64,000 bases of DNA from Guptibacillus hwajinpoensis (GCF_001039475.1 NZ_LELK01000004.1:155827-219826), one strand, 5' to 3'. Shown: positions 42,871 through 52,745, numbered from the stretch's first letter. The notes: a model not told the origin generated them from the letters alone. Numbers and translations are program-made.

Positions 42871-43089
42871 ATGACAGCCCGCTCTATACATATGATTACG
42901 TTAACGAAATTAAACCGTGAATCGATGATGTTGAATGCCATTTACATTGAAACGATTGAATCCATGCCTGATACTATGATTCTACTTACGAATGGAAAAA
43001 GGTATGTTGTGACTGAATCAGTTGAAGAAGTGAAGCAGTTAGTGACTAACTTTTATCGCGATATTAACGTGCTAGCTAATCCAAAATAG
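42871..43089 (+). CDS. flbD: flagellar FlbD family protein
   Basis: A 72-residue protein with MITLTKLNRESMMLNAIYIETIESMPDTMILLTNGKRYVV, the FlbD (YlzI) family pattern. The function is unknown. The ATG with AAGGGCTGAG upstream adds seven residues to the usual N-terminus; the internal ATG at 42892 gives the usual start but has no ribosome site. In B. subtilis fliL follows; here fliM follows directly. Confidence 0.88.
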   Translation: MTARSIHMITLTKLNRESMMLNAIYIETIESMPDTMILLTNGKRYVVTESVEEVKQLVTNFYRDINVLANPK

Positions 43090-43109
43090 AACGAACGGGG
43101 GTGACGAAA

Positions 43110-44093
43110 TTGTCTGATATGCTATCACCAGCAACGGTTGATGCGCTTCTGGCAGCGATTGATGATAAGGGTCAGAAGCCAATGAAAGAACGTAAAGTTC
43201 AAACGTATGATTTTAAACGAGCGCTTCGCTTTTCTCAAGATCATATACGAATTCTCACAAGAATTCACGAGAATTACGCCCGACTAATGACAACTTATTC
43301 TTCAGCGCAGCTTCGGACGATTATACAAGCCTCCGTTCATTCTGTTGAGCAAATGCCATTTGAGGAATTCGTGAAGTCCATTACGGATAATTCGATTATT
43401 AGTCTGTTTGTTGCTTCTCCACTACAGGGACAGATGGTACTTGAGGTAGCCCCTGAACTTGCTTATGCGATGCTCGATCGGATGCTTGGAGGGCAGGGAG
43501 GTCAACCAGATAAGCTCACGCACTTAACTGAAATTGAAACGATGGTTATTGAACGTATTTTCAGTAAGATTCTAGAGAGCTTTCAGGATGCATGGACCTC
43601 TGTATTGAAGTTAAAAACAGAGCTGAAAGAACTTGAGGTTAATCCGCATTTTCTACAAATTGTTTCTCCGAATGAAACGGTTGTTACTGTTAAGTTAAAT
43701 GTGACAGTGGGAGACGTGAACGGAACGATCCGTCTTTGCTTGCCTCACTTAGTACTAGAGCCGATTATGCCAAGACTTTCTGCACATCACTGGCTTTCAA
43801 ATCAGAAGAAAGACCGAGAACCTCAGGAAAGCAAGGCGCTTGAAAAGCGATTGAAGAAAACGAACCTTGGGATTATTGCTGAGCTTGGTCATTCGGAAAT
43901 AACGATTGAAGAATTTTTGAATCTTGAAGATGGTGATGTGATTCGGTTAGATCAGACGGTAACCGATTCGCTAGTTGTTAAGGTGGATAATCGCGTGAAG
44001 TTCCATGGACAGCCGGGAACGTCAAAAGGTCGGATGGCCGTCCAAATTACGGAAGTGAAGGAAGAAGAGGAGGATAAAGGCCATGACGGATGA
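43110..44093 (+). CDS. fliM: flagellar motor switch protein FliM
   Basis: A 327-residue C-ring protein. The middle domain (QDHIRILTRIHENYARLMTTYSSAQLR; FVASPLQGQMVLEVAPELAYAMLDRMLGG) and the FliN-like C-terminal domain (LEDGDVIRLDQTVTDSLVVKVD) are intact. The N-terminal CheY-P binding peptide, LSQxEIDALL in most species, reads LSPATVDALL: the conserved Gln and Glu are replaced by Pro and Thr. The TTG with GGGGGTGA at good spacing gives the usual MSDxLS start; a GTG three codons earlier is embedded in that ribosome site. Confidence 0.92.
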   Translation: MSDMLSPATVDALLAAIDDKGQKPMKERKVQTYDFKRALRFSQDHIRILTRIHENYARLMTTYSSAQLRTIIQASVHSVEQMPFEEFVKSITDNSIISLFVASPLQGQMVLEVAPELAYAMLDRMLGGQGGQPDKLTHLTEIETMVIERIFSKILESFQDAWTSVLKLKTELKELEVNPHFLQIVSPNETVVTVKLNVTVGDVNGTIRLCLPHLVLEPIMPRLSAHHWLSNQKKDREPQESKALEKRLKKTNLGIIAELGHSEITIEEFLNLEDGDVIRLDQTVTDSLVVKVDNRVKFHGQPGTSKGRMAVQITEVKEEEEDKGHDG

Positions 44094-45189
44094 TCGCCTG
44101 TCAGAAGGAGAACTAAATGCTCTGTTTCAAGAGACCGCAGCAGGAAAGGAGGAGTATGACGTGCAATTTCAGACGATTGAGAAAGAAGCACTAAGTGAAC
44201 TGTTTAGTGTTTCTATGGGAAGTCTTACAACAACGTTATCTTCTGTTTTCATGCAAGAAGTCGTTGTATCCAATGTAACAATGAACGTTTTAGAGGAAGA
44301 ATCTTTCCGAAAAGGAATAGCGCTTCCTTATGTAGAAGCATCATTTCGCTATGAAGGAGCGGCTTCTGGAAATGCCATTTTAATGTTAAATCCTCCAGAT
44401 GCACAGGATATGGCTGATATTTGGCTTGTTGCAAAGGGAGATGAGGAAGAAGGTAGCGTTGATCAAAGCCTTACTTCTGTTGTAACAGGAATGATGGAAA
44501 GTATTTATAAAGGCTTAAGCATGGCGTCAGGCTCTTCGTTTGCCGGCACGTTCACCAATTTACAAGTTGTTTCAGAACCTAGTAACTCCGTTCTATTTGA
44601 TGGATCTGGAGCGAGTGATTATATCGATGTATCGTTTGATCTCTCCATTGGTTCAATCGTTCAAACGAATGTTCACCACGTTATGCTTGGATCTGTCGCA
44701 AAGCAAATGAGCGAACTACTCGTAAGTGAAGAAGATCTACGTGCAGCCGAAGTAAAGGAAAATGAAAAAGATTCGCAGAAGAGGCAAAAACCTGATTTGC
44801 AACCACTCGATCAGCATGAAGCGGCTGAACCGGAGAAGTCATTCGCATCAAGAGTAAGTGAACCTGAGCCGAACATTCAAAACGTTCAATTCACGAATTT
44901 CAGTCAAGCCGACCATCCTTATGGGGAGCAGCGGAATCTTAATATGCTTTTAGATATTCCGCTTCAAGTGACCGTTGAACTCGGACGTACTAAGCGTGTT
45001 GTAAAAGACATTCTCGAGTTATCACATGGATCGATTCTGGAGCTGGACAAGCTTGCAGGTGAGCCGGTCGATATTCTCATTAACAATAAACTGATCGCCA
45101 AAGGCGAGGTTGTCGTTATTGATGAGAACTTTGGTGTACGAGTAACAGATATTCTTAGTGCAGCGGAACGGTTATCGAAGCTGCGGTAA
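44083..45189 (+). CDS. fliY: flagellar motor switch protein FliY with decayed phosphatase sites
   Basis: A 368-residue C-ring protein: a CheC-like region (about 30-210), a charged linker, and a C-terminal FliN domain (LLDIPLQVTVELGRTKRVVKDILEL). FliY normally has two CheY-P phosphatase sites of the form D/S-x3-E-x2-N. The first here is E35ALSE39LFS42, with Ser in place of the catalytic Asn. At the second, Thr135 and Met138 stand where Glu and Asn are expected. The structural role is therefore probably kept and the phosphatase probably lost. The start overlaps fliM by 11 bases. Confidence 0.88.
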   Translation: MTDDRLSEGELNALFQETAAGKEEYDVQFQTIEKEALSELFSVSMGSLTTTLSSVFMQEVVVSNVTMNVLEEESFRKGIALPYVEASFRYEGAASGNAILMLNPPDAQDMADIWLVAKGDEEEGSVDQSLTSVVTGMMESIYKGLSMASGSSFAGTFTNLQVVSEPSNSVLFDGSGASDYIDVSFDLSIGSIVQTNVHHVMLGSVAKQMSELLVSEEDLRAAEVKENEKDSQKRQKPDLQPLDQHEAAEPEKSFASRVSEPEPNIQNVQFTNFSQADHPYGEQRNLNMLLDIPLQVTVELGRTKRVVKDILELSHGSILELDKLAGEPVDILINNKLIAKGEVVVIDENFGVRVTDILSAAERLSKLR

Positions 45190-45207
45190 ATCAAGGAGTG
45201 TATTAGA

Positions 45208-45795
45208 GTGAGACAGCTTTTTTTAGGCATCATGACACTCCTGCTAGCAAGCTTTTTGCTAACTGCTCCAGAAGAAGCGTTGGGAGCGACAGATGGAGAT
45301 GGAAGCGTCAAGGATTGGCTGACGGAAGACGGAAATGCGCCTAACCAGGAAGAAAAACCAGAAGAAGTAGAAAGCGCCGATACGAATATTTTCTTTCTAC
45401 TGCTCAAACTTGTATTCTATACGATTGTTGTTGTTGGACTTATCTATTTGCTCATTCGATTTCTTTCAAAACGACAGCATAAGCTTCAGCACCATTCGGT
45501 GTTCACACCAATTGGTGGAACACCGCTTGGGAACAACAAGTCTGTGCAAATGGTAAAGGTGGGTAACTCTCTTTATATGCTAGGGGTTGGCGATACTGTT
45601 AATCTGCTGAAAGAAATTAATGATGAAGAAGAAGTGCAAAGCATAATGGATACAGCTCGGGATCAGAATACGGGCTTCTCATTTATGACTAACAAGCAAA
45701 CTGGTATTCAGGATATGGTGCAAGCAAGCTTGAAGCGACAGAGAAGCAAGCGGACCAAATATTGGGATGACGATGATGGAAGGGACGATAAGTAA
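45208..45795 (+). CDS. fliO: flagellar biosynthesis protein FliO/FliZ
   Basis: A 195-residue protein. A signal-like hydrophobic N-terminus (to about 27), a short acidic segment and one membrane helix (about 65-85) precede a cytoplasmic domain: PIGGTPLGNNKSVQMVKVGNSLYMLGVGDTVNLLKEI, typical of FliO. In B. subtilis the gene is called fliZ. It helps assemble the FliP ring. In B. subtilis cheY lies between fliY and this gene; here the gap is 18 bases. Confidence 0.9.
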   Translation: MRQLFLGIMTLLLASFLLTAPEEALGATDGDGSVKDWLTEDGNAPNQEEKPEEVESADTNIFFLLLKLVFYTIVVVGLIYLLIRFLSKRQHKLQHHSVFTPIGGTPLGNNKSVQMVKVGNSLYMLGVGDTVNLLKEINDEEEVQSIMDTARDQNTGFSFMTNKQTGIQDMVQASLKRQRSKRTKYWDDDDGRDDK

Positions 45796-46479
45796 ATGGA
45801 TTTGCTCATAAACTTAACGATCCCGGGATTAGATTTCGGATCTAACGCAACAGAAGACGTATCTGTCACCGTTCAGCTTGTGCTCCTTCTAACAGTACTA
45901 TCGCTTGCTCCTGCTATTCTCGTACTGATGACATGCTTTACGAGAATCGTTGTTGTCCTATCCTTCGTTCGATCAGCGCTTGCAACACAATCGATGCCAC
46001 CAAACCAGGTGTTAGTAGGACTTGCTCTATTTCTTACCTTTTTTGTAATGTCGCCCGTTCTTTCAGAGATTAATAGTGAAGCACTTCAGCCTTATTTGAA
46101 CGAGGAGATTGGGCAAGAGGAAGCGTTAGATGCGGCGGAACTTCCTATTAAGGAATTTATGGCGGGGCATACGCGTGAGAAAGACCTAGCTCTTTTCTAT
46201 AAATACGCAGAGCTTGAAAAGCCTGAGTCTGTCGAAGATATAAGATTAACCGCTCTTGTACCAGCTTTTGCAATTTCGGAATTGAAAACAGCGTTTCAAA
46301 TTGGGTTTATTATTTTTATTCCGTTTCTTATTATCGATATGGTTGTAGCGTCCACGCTCATGGCGATGGGTATGATGATGCTTCCACCCGTTATGATTTC
46401 ACTACCGTTTAAAATTCTACTATTCGTGCTTGTCGATGGCTGGTATCTAGTTGTCGAATCACTTCTACTAAGCTTCTAA
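45796..46479 (+). CDS. fliP: flagellar export gate protein FliP
   Basis: A 227-residue core export-gate protein. [52 protein letters not shown] and [29 protein letters not shown] are the strongly conserved blocks. The leader usually seen in proteobacterial FliP is short here, as in other Firmicutes. It starts immediately after fliO. Confidence 0.97.
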   Translation: MDLLINLTIPGLDFGSNATEDVSVTVQLVLLLTVLSLAPAILVLMTCFTRIVVVLSFVRSALATQSMPPNQVLVGLALFLTFFVMSPVLSEINSEALQPYLNEEIGQEEALDAAELPIKEFMAGHTREKDLALFYKYAELEKPESVEDIRLTALVPAFAISELKTAFQIGFIIFIPFLIIDMVVASTLMAMGMMMLPPVMISLPFKILLFVLVDGWYLVVESLLLSF

Positions 46480-46490
46480 GGAGGCCGACG

Positions 46491-46760
46491 ATGACGCCAG
46501 ACATGGTCATATCACTCGCAGAAGATGCGGTTTATATTGTTATTATTGTTTCAGCTCCGCTCCTATTGATTGCGCTTGGAGTTGGTTTGATTGTTAGTGT
46601 GTTTCAAGCAATGACGCAGATTCAAGAGCAGACGCTCGCGTTTATTCCCAAAATCATTGCCGTGCTCTTAACGATCATTTTGTTTGGACCTTGGATGCTA
46701 ACAACCCTAATTGATTACACGACGAATTTGTATCAGAACCTGTACAGGTTTATCGGTTAA
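46491..46760 (+). CDS. fliQ: flagellar export gate protein FliQ
   Basis: An 89-residue two-pass membrane protein of the export gate. SAPLLLIALGVGLIVSVFQAMTQIQEQTLAFIPKI is the family signature. AAGGAGGCCG precedes the ATG. It lies in the usual fliP-fliQ-fliR order. Confidence 0.96.
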   Translation: MTPDMVISLAEDAVYIVIIVSAPLLLIALGVGLIVSVFQAMTQIQEQTLAFIPKIIAVLLTIILFGPWMLTTLIDYTTNLYQNLYRFIG

Positions 46761-46762
46761 CG

Positions 46763-47539
46763 ATGGAAAGTATTATTAACGCCCTACCGCTATTCTTGCT
46801 TGTCTTTATGAGGGCGACGTCTTTCTTCATTACAGCACCAGTGTTCTCAACAAGGAGTGTTCCAAACCGCTTCAAGGTGGGTCTAGGCTTTTTCATCGCA
46901 CTGATTGTCACGGCAGGACTCGGAGCTGAGACGGAGCTCACGCTTGATCTAGCATTTGTCATTTACATTCTTAAAGAATTATTTATTGGTCTTGCACTTG
47001 GTTTTATCGCGTCACTAATTCTGTATACCGTTCAGGTTGCAGGTGCCTTCATAGATTTCCAAATGGGGTTCGTGATGGCAAACGTCATTGATCCACAAAC
47101 GCGAGCGCAAGTTCCGATTATCGGTAACTTTAAGTACATGCTTGCCCTACTGTTTCTCGTTTCCGTTGATGGCCACCATATGATGCTTGATGGACTGGTG
47201 AGAAGTTATGAACTTCTTCCTGCTGACGCATTACTGACGCAGGCTGATCGTCAGTCACTTACGAGATTCATAGCAGAAGTTTTCTCAGGCATGTTTTTCT
47301 CGGCATTTCAACTTGCCCTTCCGATTGTTGCATCCCTCTTTCTAGTAGACGTAGCGCTAGGTCTTCTTGCGAGAGCAGTGCCACAGGTTAATATTTTTGT
47401 CGTTGGTTTGCCACTGAAAATTTTTGTTGGCTTTGTTCTCATTCTCGTCACGATTCCGACGTTCTTCTTTCTATTAAGAGGCGTTTTCCGCGAAATGCTC
47501 GATACGATGGGGCAGCTTATACAAATACTGGGTGGGTAG
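46763..47539 (+). CDS. fliR: flagellar export gate protein FliR
   Basis: A 258-residue polytopic export-gate subunit. FLLVFMRATSFFITAPVFSTRSVPNRFKVGL, then GAFIDFQMGFVMANVIDP, and FQLALPIVASLFLVDVALGLLARAVPQVNIFVVGLPLKI are conserved FliR blocks. It starts two bases after fliQ with only a weak ribosome site, suggesting translational coupling. Confidence 0.96.
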   Translation: MESIINALPLFLLVFMRATSFFITAPVFSTRSVPNRFKVGLGFFIALIVTAGLGAETELTLDLAFVIYILKELFIGLALGFIASLILYTVQVAGAFIDFQMGFVMANVIDPQTRAQVPIIGNFKYMLALLFLVSVDGHHMMLDGLVRSYELLPADALLTQADRQSLTRFIAEVFSGMFFSAFQLALPIVASLFLVDVALGLLARAVPQVNIFVVGLPLKIFVGFVLILVTIPTFFFLLRGVFREMLDTMGQLIQILGG

Positions 47540-47543
47540 CAAG

Positions 47544-48644
47544 ATGCGTACATATCGTTTGAAAATGAATCTTCAGTACTTTTCACAGGAGAAGACGGAG
47601 AAAGCAACACCACAGAAAAGGCAGGATTCTCGGAATAAAGGGCAGGTCGCAAGAAGTGCTGAAATCCCATCAGCTTTTATGATGATTGGCGTCTTCCTCT
47701 TTATGTCTTTTTTGGGAGGATGGATTATCGAGGGTCTCCAGACAATGATTCGAAGCAATTTTGTCTACATTACCAATTGGACATTAACAGAGCAGAACGT
47801 TGATCTGATGCTGAAAGATAACGTTTGGCAGGCTGCTGTGATTGCAGCTCCGTTAATGGGCATTTCACTCGTGATGGGCGTGATCGCTAATTATATGCAA
47901 GTTGGTTTTCTTGTTTCAACAGATCCCTTACAAGCAAAGCTCGAACGGATTAACCCGCTTAAAGGTGCAAAACGTATTTTCTCAGCAAGAACGCTTGTTG
48001 AACTTCTAAAATCATTAATCAAGATTACGTTTATCTCAGCCGTCACGTTCACCGTTCTTTGGAACAAACGTGAAGAAGTGATGCTGATTTCTCAGAAATC
48101 GATAGGAGACGCCATCTCACTCGTTGGCTCGCTAATCGTACAAACGGGTTTAGCGGTTGGAATTCTACTTCTATTCCTAGCACTACTTGACTATGTCTAT
48201 CAGAAATATGACTTTGAAAAAAACATTCGCATGTCAAAACAGGACATTAAGGATGAATATAAAAAGAGCGAGGGTGACCCGCTCATTAAATCAAAAATAA
48301 AAGAAAAGCAGCGTGCACTCGGGATGAACAGAATGATCGCTGAAATTCCAAGTGCGGATGTTGTGATTACAAACCCAACGCACTTTGCCGTTGCACTAAA
48401 GTATGATCCAAACGAAATGGACAAGCCGACGGTCGTTGCAAAAGGAATGGACTATGTTGCGCTTAAAATTAAAGAAAAAGCGAAAGAGCACGACATTATT
48501 ACGACTGAAAATGTCCAGCTAGCAAGAGCGCTGTATCATCAGGTAGAAATCGGTGACGGAGTTCCTGAAGATCTATTCAAAGCAGTTGCAGAAATTCTAG
48601 CTTACGTTTATAGCATTAAAGGCTACCCAGGAGGAGGGAATTAA
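47544..48644 (+). CDS. flhB: flagellar export switch protein FlhB
   Basis: A 366-residue export-gate protein. QEKTEKATPQKRQDSRNKGQVARSAEI opens it and four membrane segments follow. The cytoplasmic domain contains the autocleavage site NPTH in VITNPTHFAVALKYDP, so the substrate-specificity switch should work. The ATG with GGGTGG upstream is chosen; an in-frame GTG overlapping the fliR end is the alternative. Confidence 0.96.
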   Translation: MRTYRLKMNLQYFSQEKTEKATPQKRQDSRNKGQVARSAEIPSAFMMIGVFLFMSFLGGWIIEGLQTMIRSNFVYITNWTLTEQNVDLMLKDNVWQAAVIAAPLMGISLVMGVIANYMQVGFLVSTDPLQAKLERINPLKGAKRIFSARTLVELLKSLIKITFISAVTFTVLWNKREEVMLISQKSIGDAISLVGSLIVQTGLAVGILLLFLALLDYVYQKYDFEKNIRMSKQDIKDEYKKSEGDPLIKSKIKEKQRALGMNRMIAEIPSADVVITNPTHFAVALKYDPNEMDKPTVVAKGMDYVALKIKEKAKEHDIITTENVQLARALYHQVEIGDGVPEDLFKAVAEILAYVYSIKGYPGGGN

Positions 48645-48646
48645 CC

Positions 48647-50680
48647 ATGAAAATCAAAGATTACGCTGTACTTGTCTCCGTCATCATGATTGTTATTATG
48701 ATGGTTATTCCTTTCCCTCCGCTATTACTCGATTTTCTCATTATGATGAACATAAGCCTCGCGCTTACGATTATTCTCGTCGCGATGAATACAAGAGAAG
48801 CGCTCCAATTCTCGATTTTCCCTTCGCTCTTGTTATTAACAACGCTATTTAGACTCGGTTTGAACGTATCCACAACAAGATCTATCCTTACGAACAAAAC
48901 GGGTGGACAAGTTATTGAAACGTTCGGTTCATTCGTAGTTGGAGGCAGTGTTGTTATCGGACTCCTTGTTTTTCTTATTCTTGTTATTATTCAATTTATC
49001 GTTATTACAAAAGGATCCGAACGGGTAGCAGAAGTTGCAGCCCGCTTTACACTTGATGCTATGCCAGGGAAGCAGATGAGTATTGATGCAGACTTAAATG
49101 CTGGAATGATCTCGGATCGAGATGCAAAAGAACGAAGACAGAAGATTGAGCGAGAAGCTGATTTCTACGGTGCGATGGACGGGGCAAGTAAATTCGTCAA
49201 AGGAGATGCAATCGCAGGGATTGTAATTACGCTTATTAACATTATCGGTGGATTAATCATCGGAATGGTCGTACACGGCATGCCTGTAGGCGATGCGGCA
49301 ACGACGTTTACCTTACTATCGATCGGTGATGGTCTTGTCAGTCAAATTCCCGCACTCCTTATTTCAACAGCAACAGGAATTGTTGTAACCCGGGCCGCAT
49401 CGGATGGAAACCTTGGTTCTGATATTACGGCTCAAATTTTCGCATATCCGAAACTTCTATACGTTGTCGGAGCGGTTATTGGACTGCTTGGTGTCGCAAC
49501 ACCGATTAATCCACTGCTCACGTTTCCGATTGCAGGGTTACTCGTCTATGCCGGTTGGACGATGCAGAAAAACCTTAATATCGCTGAAGAAGCTGAAACA
49601 GCAGCTGGTGATGAAGAAGTGGAAGAAATGAAGAAGCCTGAGAGCGTGACAAGCCTTCTCCAGGTGGATCCGATCGAATTTGAATTCGGGTATGGTTTGA
49701 TTCCACTCGCTGATCAGAAGCAGGGTGGGGACCTTCTCGATCGTGTGATTATGATCAGAAGGCAAATCGCTCTTGAGTTTGGAATTGTCGTTCCAGTCAT
49801 TCGTATTCGAGACAACATTCAGCTCGAGCCAAATGAATATGTGATTAAGATTAAAGGAAACCGTGTTGCAGGTGGTGAGGTGCTTCTCGATCAGTATCTT
49901 GCGATGAGTAGCGGTCTTGAAGATGATTCGATTTCAGGTATTGAAACAGTAGAACCAGCTTTTGGATTGCCAGCACTCTGGGTAACCGAAGAGATGAAGG
50001 ATCGAGCTGAGCTTTCAGGTTATACGATTGTTGATCCACCATCGGTTGTTTCAACGCATTTAACGGAAGTGATTAAACGACATGCGCATGAATTACTCAG
50101 TCGACAAGAAGTGAAGCATTTACTTGATAACGTTCGAGAATCTTCTCCAGCTGTATTAGAAGAACTCATCCCTAATATCCTCACCATCGGCGATGTACAA
50201 AAAGTTCTAATGCGACTGCTGAAAGAAAAAGTATCGATCAGATCGCTTGATATGATCCTCGAATCACTTGCTGATAACGGAGTTCGTACGAAGGATACTG
50301 ACGTGCTAGCTGAATATGTGCGGCAGTCGCTATCAAGACAGATCACATCACAAATTGCTGTGCCAGGAGAGGCGGTTAAAGTGTTAACGGCCGGAGCGCG
50401 CCTTGAAAAGCGATTTGCAGAATCCGTTCAGCAATCCGATCAAGGAAGCTATTTAGCTCTTGACCCTGAAACATCTCAAACCATTTATCAGGAAGTTCTT
50501 CAACAGGTGAGCCGTTTGCAACAGTCGGGTATCCAGCCGATTTTGCTAACATCACCTGCCATCCGGATGTATTTACGTCAGTTTCTAGAACGCTACATGC
50601 CAGAGTTGACGATTCTTTCATACAGCGAGCTAGAACCTGAAGTAGAAGTCCAGAGTGTAGGAGTGATTAATCTGCCATGA
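48647..50680 (+). CDS. flhA: flagellar export protein FlhA
   Basis: 677 residues, the largest export-gate subunit. The N-terminal half has eight membrane segments with the FHIPEP-family loop DAMPGKQMSIDADLNAGMISDRDAKERRQ. The C-terminal half is the cytoplasmic ring domain that docks chaperone-cargo complexes. AGGAGGG precedes the ATG, two bases after flhB. Confidence 0.97.
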   Translation: MKIKDYAVLVSVIMIVIMMVIPFPPLLLDFLIMMNISLALTIILVAMNTREALQFSIFPSLLLLTTLFRLGLNVSTTRSILTNKTGGQVIETFGSFVVGGSVVIGLLVFLILVIIQFIVITKGSERVAEVAARFTLDAMPGKQMSIDADLNAGMISDRDAKERRQKIEREADFYGAMDGASKFVKGDAIAGIVITLINIIGGLIIGMVVHGMPVGDAATTFTLLSIGDGLVSQIPALLISTATGIVVTRAASDGNLGSDITAQIFAYPKLLYVVGAVIGLLGVATPINPLLTFPIAGLLVYAGWTMQKNLNIAEEAETAAGDEEVEEMKKPESVTSLLQVDPIEFEFGYGLIPLADQKQGGDLLDRVIMIRRQIALEFGIVVPVIRIRDNIQLEPNEYVIKIKGNRVAGGEVLLDQYLAMSSGLEDDSISGIETVEPAFGLPALWVTEEMKDRAELSGYTIVDPPSVVSTHLTEVIKRHAHELLSRQEVKHLLDNVRESSPAVLEELIPNILTIGDVQKVLMRLLKEKVSIRSLDMILESLADNGVRTKDTDVLAEYVRQSLSRQITSQIAVPGEAVKVLTAGARLEKRFAESVQQSDQGSYLALDPETSQTIYQEVLQQVSRLQQSGIQPILLTSPAIRMYLRQFLERYMPELTILSYSELEPEVEVQSVGVINLP

Positions 50681-51861
50681 AGATTAAACGCTATGTTGTA
50701 ACCCATTTGCGAGAAGCAATGCCATTGATACGAAAAGAACTCGGGCAGGATGCCGTTATTTTAAATACGAAAAAAGTAAAAGTTGGCGGGTTTTTTGGCT
50801 TTTTCCAAAAGCAGAGACTTGAAGTGCTTGCGGCTCTTGATGAAGAGAAAGTAGCAAAAGAGGAGACGCACGAGTTCGCAACCCTTCTTCAGTCTGAAAA
50901 GAGGAGGCGCGAGGAAGCACCGAAAGTTGTTCAGGAGAAACCCAAGCAAACAGTCGAGGAACCTTCAAAAGTGACTCCACCAATACAGCCAGCACAGCAA
51001 GAAGAAGTCGATGTGATTGGTGAGCTTAGATCGATGAAGGAAATCATGATGCAAATGATGGAGAACGAGCGACTACCTAAGTTCTTAAAACCAGTTAACA
51101 CTTATCTTGAAGAACAAGAATATACGAATTCAATCAGGTCTAGTATTATGGCAGAGCTATTAATTAGAGCAAAATCTATGCCTGGCTACACGAAGGAAGA
51201 TACGTTTGACTGGATGAGACAGGAATTCTCAAAACGGTTGAATAATTATCCTAATATAGAGAATACAAACAAACGAATTCGATGCTTTGTAGGTCCTACA
51301 GGCGTAGGGAAGACAACTACGATTGCAAAGCTCGCTGGAGATATATTATTAAAAGAACGTAAATCAGTAGGTTTGATTACATCAGATACCTACCGAATAG
51401 CAGCAGTCGATCAACTTAGAACGTATGCTGATATTCTCGGAATTCCTTTAGAAGTTGTGCAATCACCTGATGAACTAGAACAGGCTCTTACTAATCTCGC
51501 TTCGTGCGATATTATTCTGATGGATACCGCTGGGCGTAATTACCAGCAATATAAGTATATTAACCAGCTAGAGTATCTTTTAGTAGATAAAGAGATCTCC
51601 ATTAACCTGATCCTAAGTCTTACTCATCGATACGCTGACATGAAATCGATCACTGATAATTTCCAACCTCTCGGCGTGACAGAGGTGATGATGACGAAGA
51701 TGGATGAAACGACTGTACGTGGACCAATTTTTAATTTAATGGAAGATTACAAACTGCCTGTTACCGTTGTGACGACAGGACAAAACGTTCCGGATGATAT
51801 GGTCAAAACATCGCCTGAATTCCTTCTTGATCTTGTTATGGGGGAGAAAGTGTATGTCTGA
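50677..51861 (+). CDS. flhF: flagellar SRP-like GTPase FlhF
   Basis: A 394-residue GTPase of the SRP family that sets flagellar number and position. The N-terminal B domain (MKIKRYVVTHLREAMPLIRKELGQDAVIL) precedes a variable linker. The NG domain has P-loop GPTGVGKTTTIAKLA, TSDTYRIAAVDQLRTYADILGIP and MDTAGRNYQQ. It overlaps flhA by 4 bases and flhG by 8. Confidence 0.96.
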   Translation: MKIKRYVVTHLREAMPLIRKELGQDAVILNTKKVKVGGFFGFFQKQRLEVLAALDEEKVAKEETHEFATLLQSEKRRREEAPKVVQEKPKQTVEEPSKVTPPIQPAQQEEVDVIGELRSMKEIMMQMMENERLPKFLKPVNTYLEEQEYTNSIRSSIMAELLIRAKSMPGYTKEDTFDWMRQEFSKRLNNYPNIENTNKRIRCFVGPTGVGKTTTIAKLAGDILLKERKSVGLITSDTYRIAAVDQLRTYADILGIPLEVVQSPDELEQALTNLASCDIILMDTAGRNYQQYKYINQLEYLLVDKEISINLILSLTHRYADMKSITDNFQPLGVTEVMMTKMDETTVRGPIFNLMEDYKLPVTVVTTGQNVPDDMVKTSPEFLLDLVMGEKVYV

Positions 51862-52717
51862 TCAAGCAAACCGATTGCGGCAAGAGGTTATGAAGCGAAT
51901 TCAGCCACAGGTTAAGGTAAGACATACGAAAGTGATTGCTGTTACAAGCGGAAAAGGTGGAGTTGGTAAATCGAATGTATCGCTGAATTTTGCCCTACGC
52001 CTAGTTGCTCTCGATAAAGAAGTAATGATTATCGATTTGGACGTTGGCATGGCAAATGTTGATGTGTTGATGGGAGTATCACCTAAAGAAACGCTTGTTT
52101 CCATGCTTGAGCAGAACTTAACGCTTGAAGCGGTTATTCAAAAAGGGGTAAACGGTCTTCAATACATTTCAGGTGGAAACGGAATTGGTAAAGTGTTTTC
52201 ACTTGAAGGTGAACAGCTGAATCACTTTTTTAAAGAACTCAACGCTCTGCATGGGTTGGTTGATTACATTATTCTAGACACTGGAGCTGGATTATCTCAT
52301 GAAGGAATGAGATTCCTTCATGCTGCTGATGATGTATTTCTCGTCATTAACCCGGAACCACCGTCGATTACAGATGCCTATGGTGTCCTTAAAGCGCTTC
52401 ATGCGAAAGATCCAAAAACACCTGTTAAGTTGATTATTAATCGAGCAATTAGTGATCAAGAAGCAGGGCGAACGGCGTATAATTTCCAACAAGCTTCTGA
52501 GAAATTCTTGAATAAAACGATCGATATACTCGGTTGGATACCAGATGATGTAATGGTTCGGAAAGCCGTTATGGCTCAGTCACCCTATATACTTGAATAT
52601 CCAAACGCCAAAGCGTCAGAAGCCGTCGATCAATTAGTCCATACGTACCTGGATCTCCCTTCAACTTATAAGCTTGGTGTAAAGGGATTTCTTACAAAAA
52701 TGCTGTTTCACAAATAA
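51854..52717 (+). CDS. flhG: MinD-like ATPase FlhG
   Basis: A 287-residue ParA/MinD-family ATPase (YlxH in B. subtilis) partnering FlhF in placing flagella. The deviant Walker A is TSGKGGVGKSNVSLNFAL (about 31-48). DLDVGMANVDVLMG follows and DYIILDTGAGLS is Walker B. The start is at an ATG with GGGGGAG inside the end of flhF. In B. subtilis cheB, cheA, cheW, cheC and cheD follow; here sigD follows after 28 bases. Confidence 0.95.
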   Translation: MSDQANRLRQEVMKRIQPQVKVRHTKVIAVTSGKGGVGKSNVSLNFALRLVALDKEVMIIDLDVGMANVDVLMGVSPKETLVSMLEQNLTLEAVIQKGVNGLQYISGGNGIGKVFSLEGEQLNHFFKELNALHGLVDYIILDTGAGLSHEGMRFLHAADDVFLVINPEPPSITDAYGVLKALHAKDPKTPVKLIINRAISDQEAGRTAYNFQQASEKFLNKTIDILGWIPDDVMVRKAVMAQSPYILEYPNAKASEAVDQLVHTYLDLPSTYKLGVKGFLTKMLFHK

Positions 52718-52745
52718 ACTGGAAAATGTTCAGGTGGTGAATACC

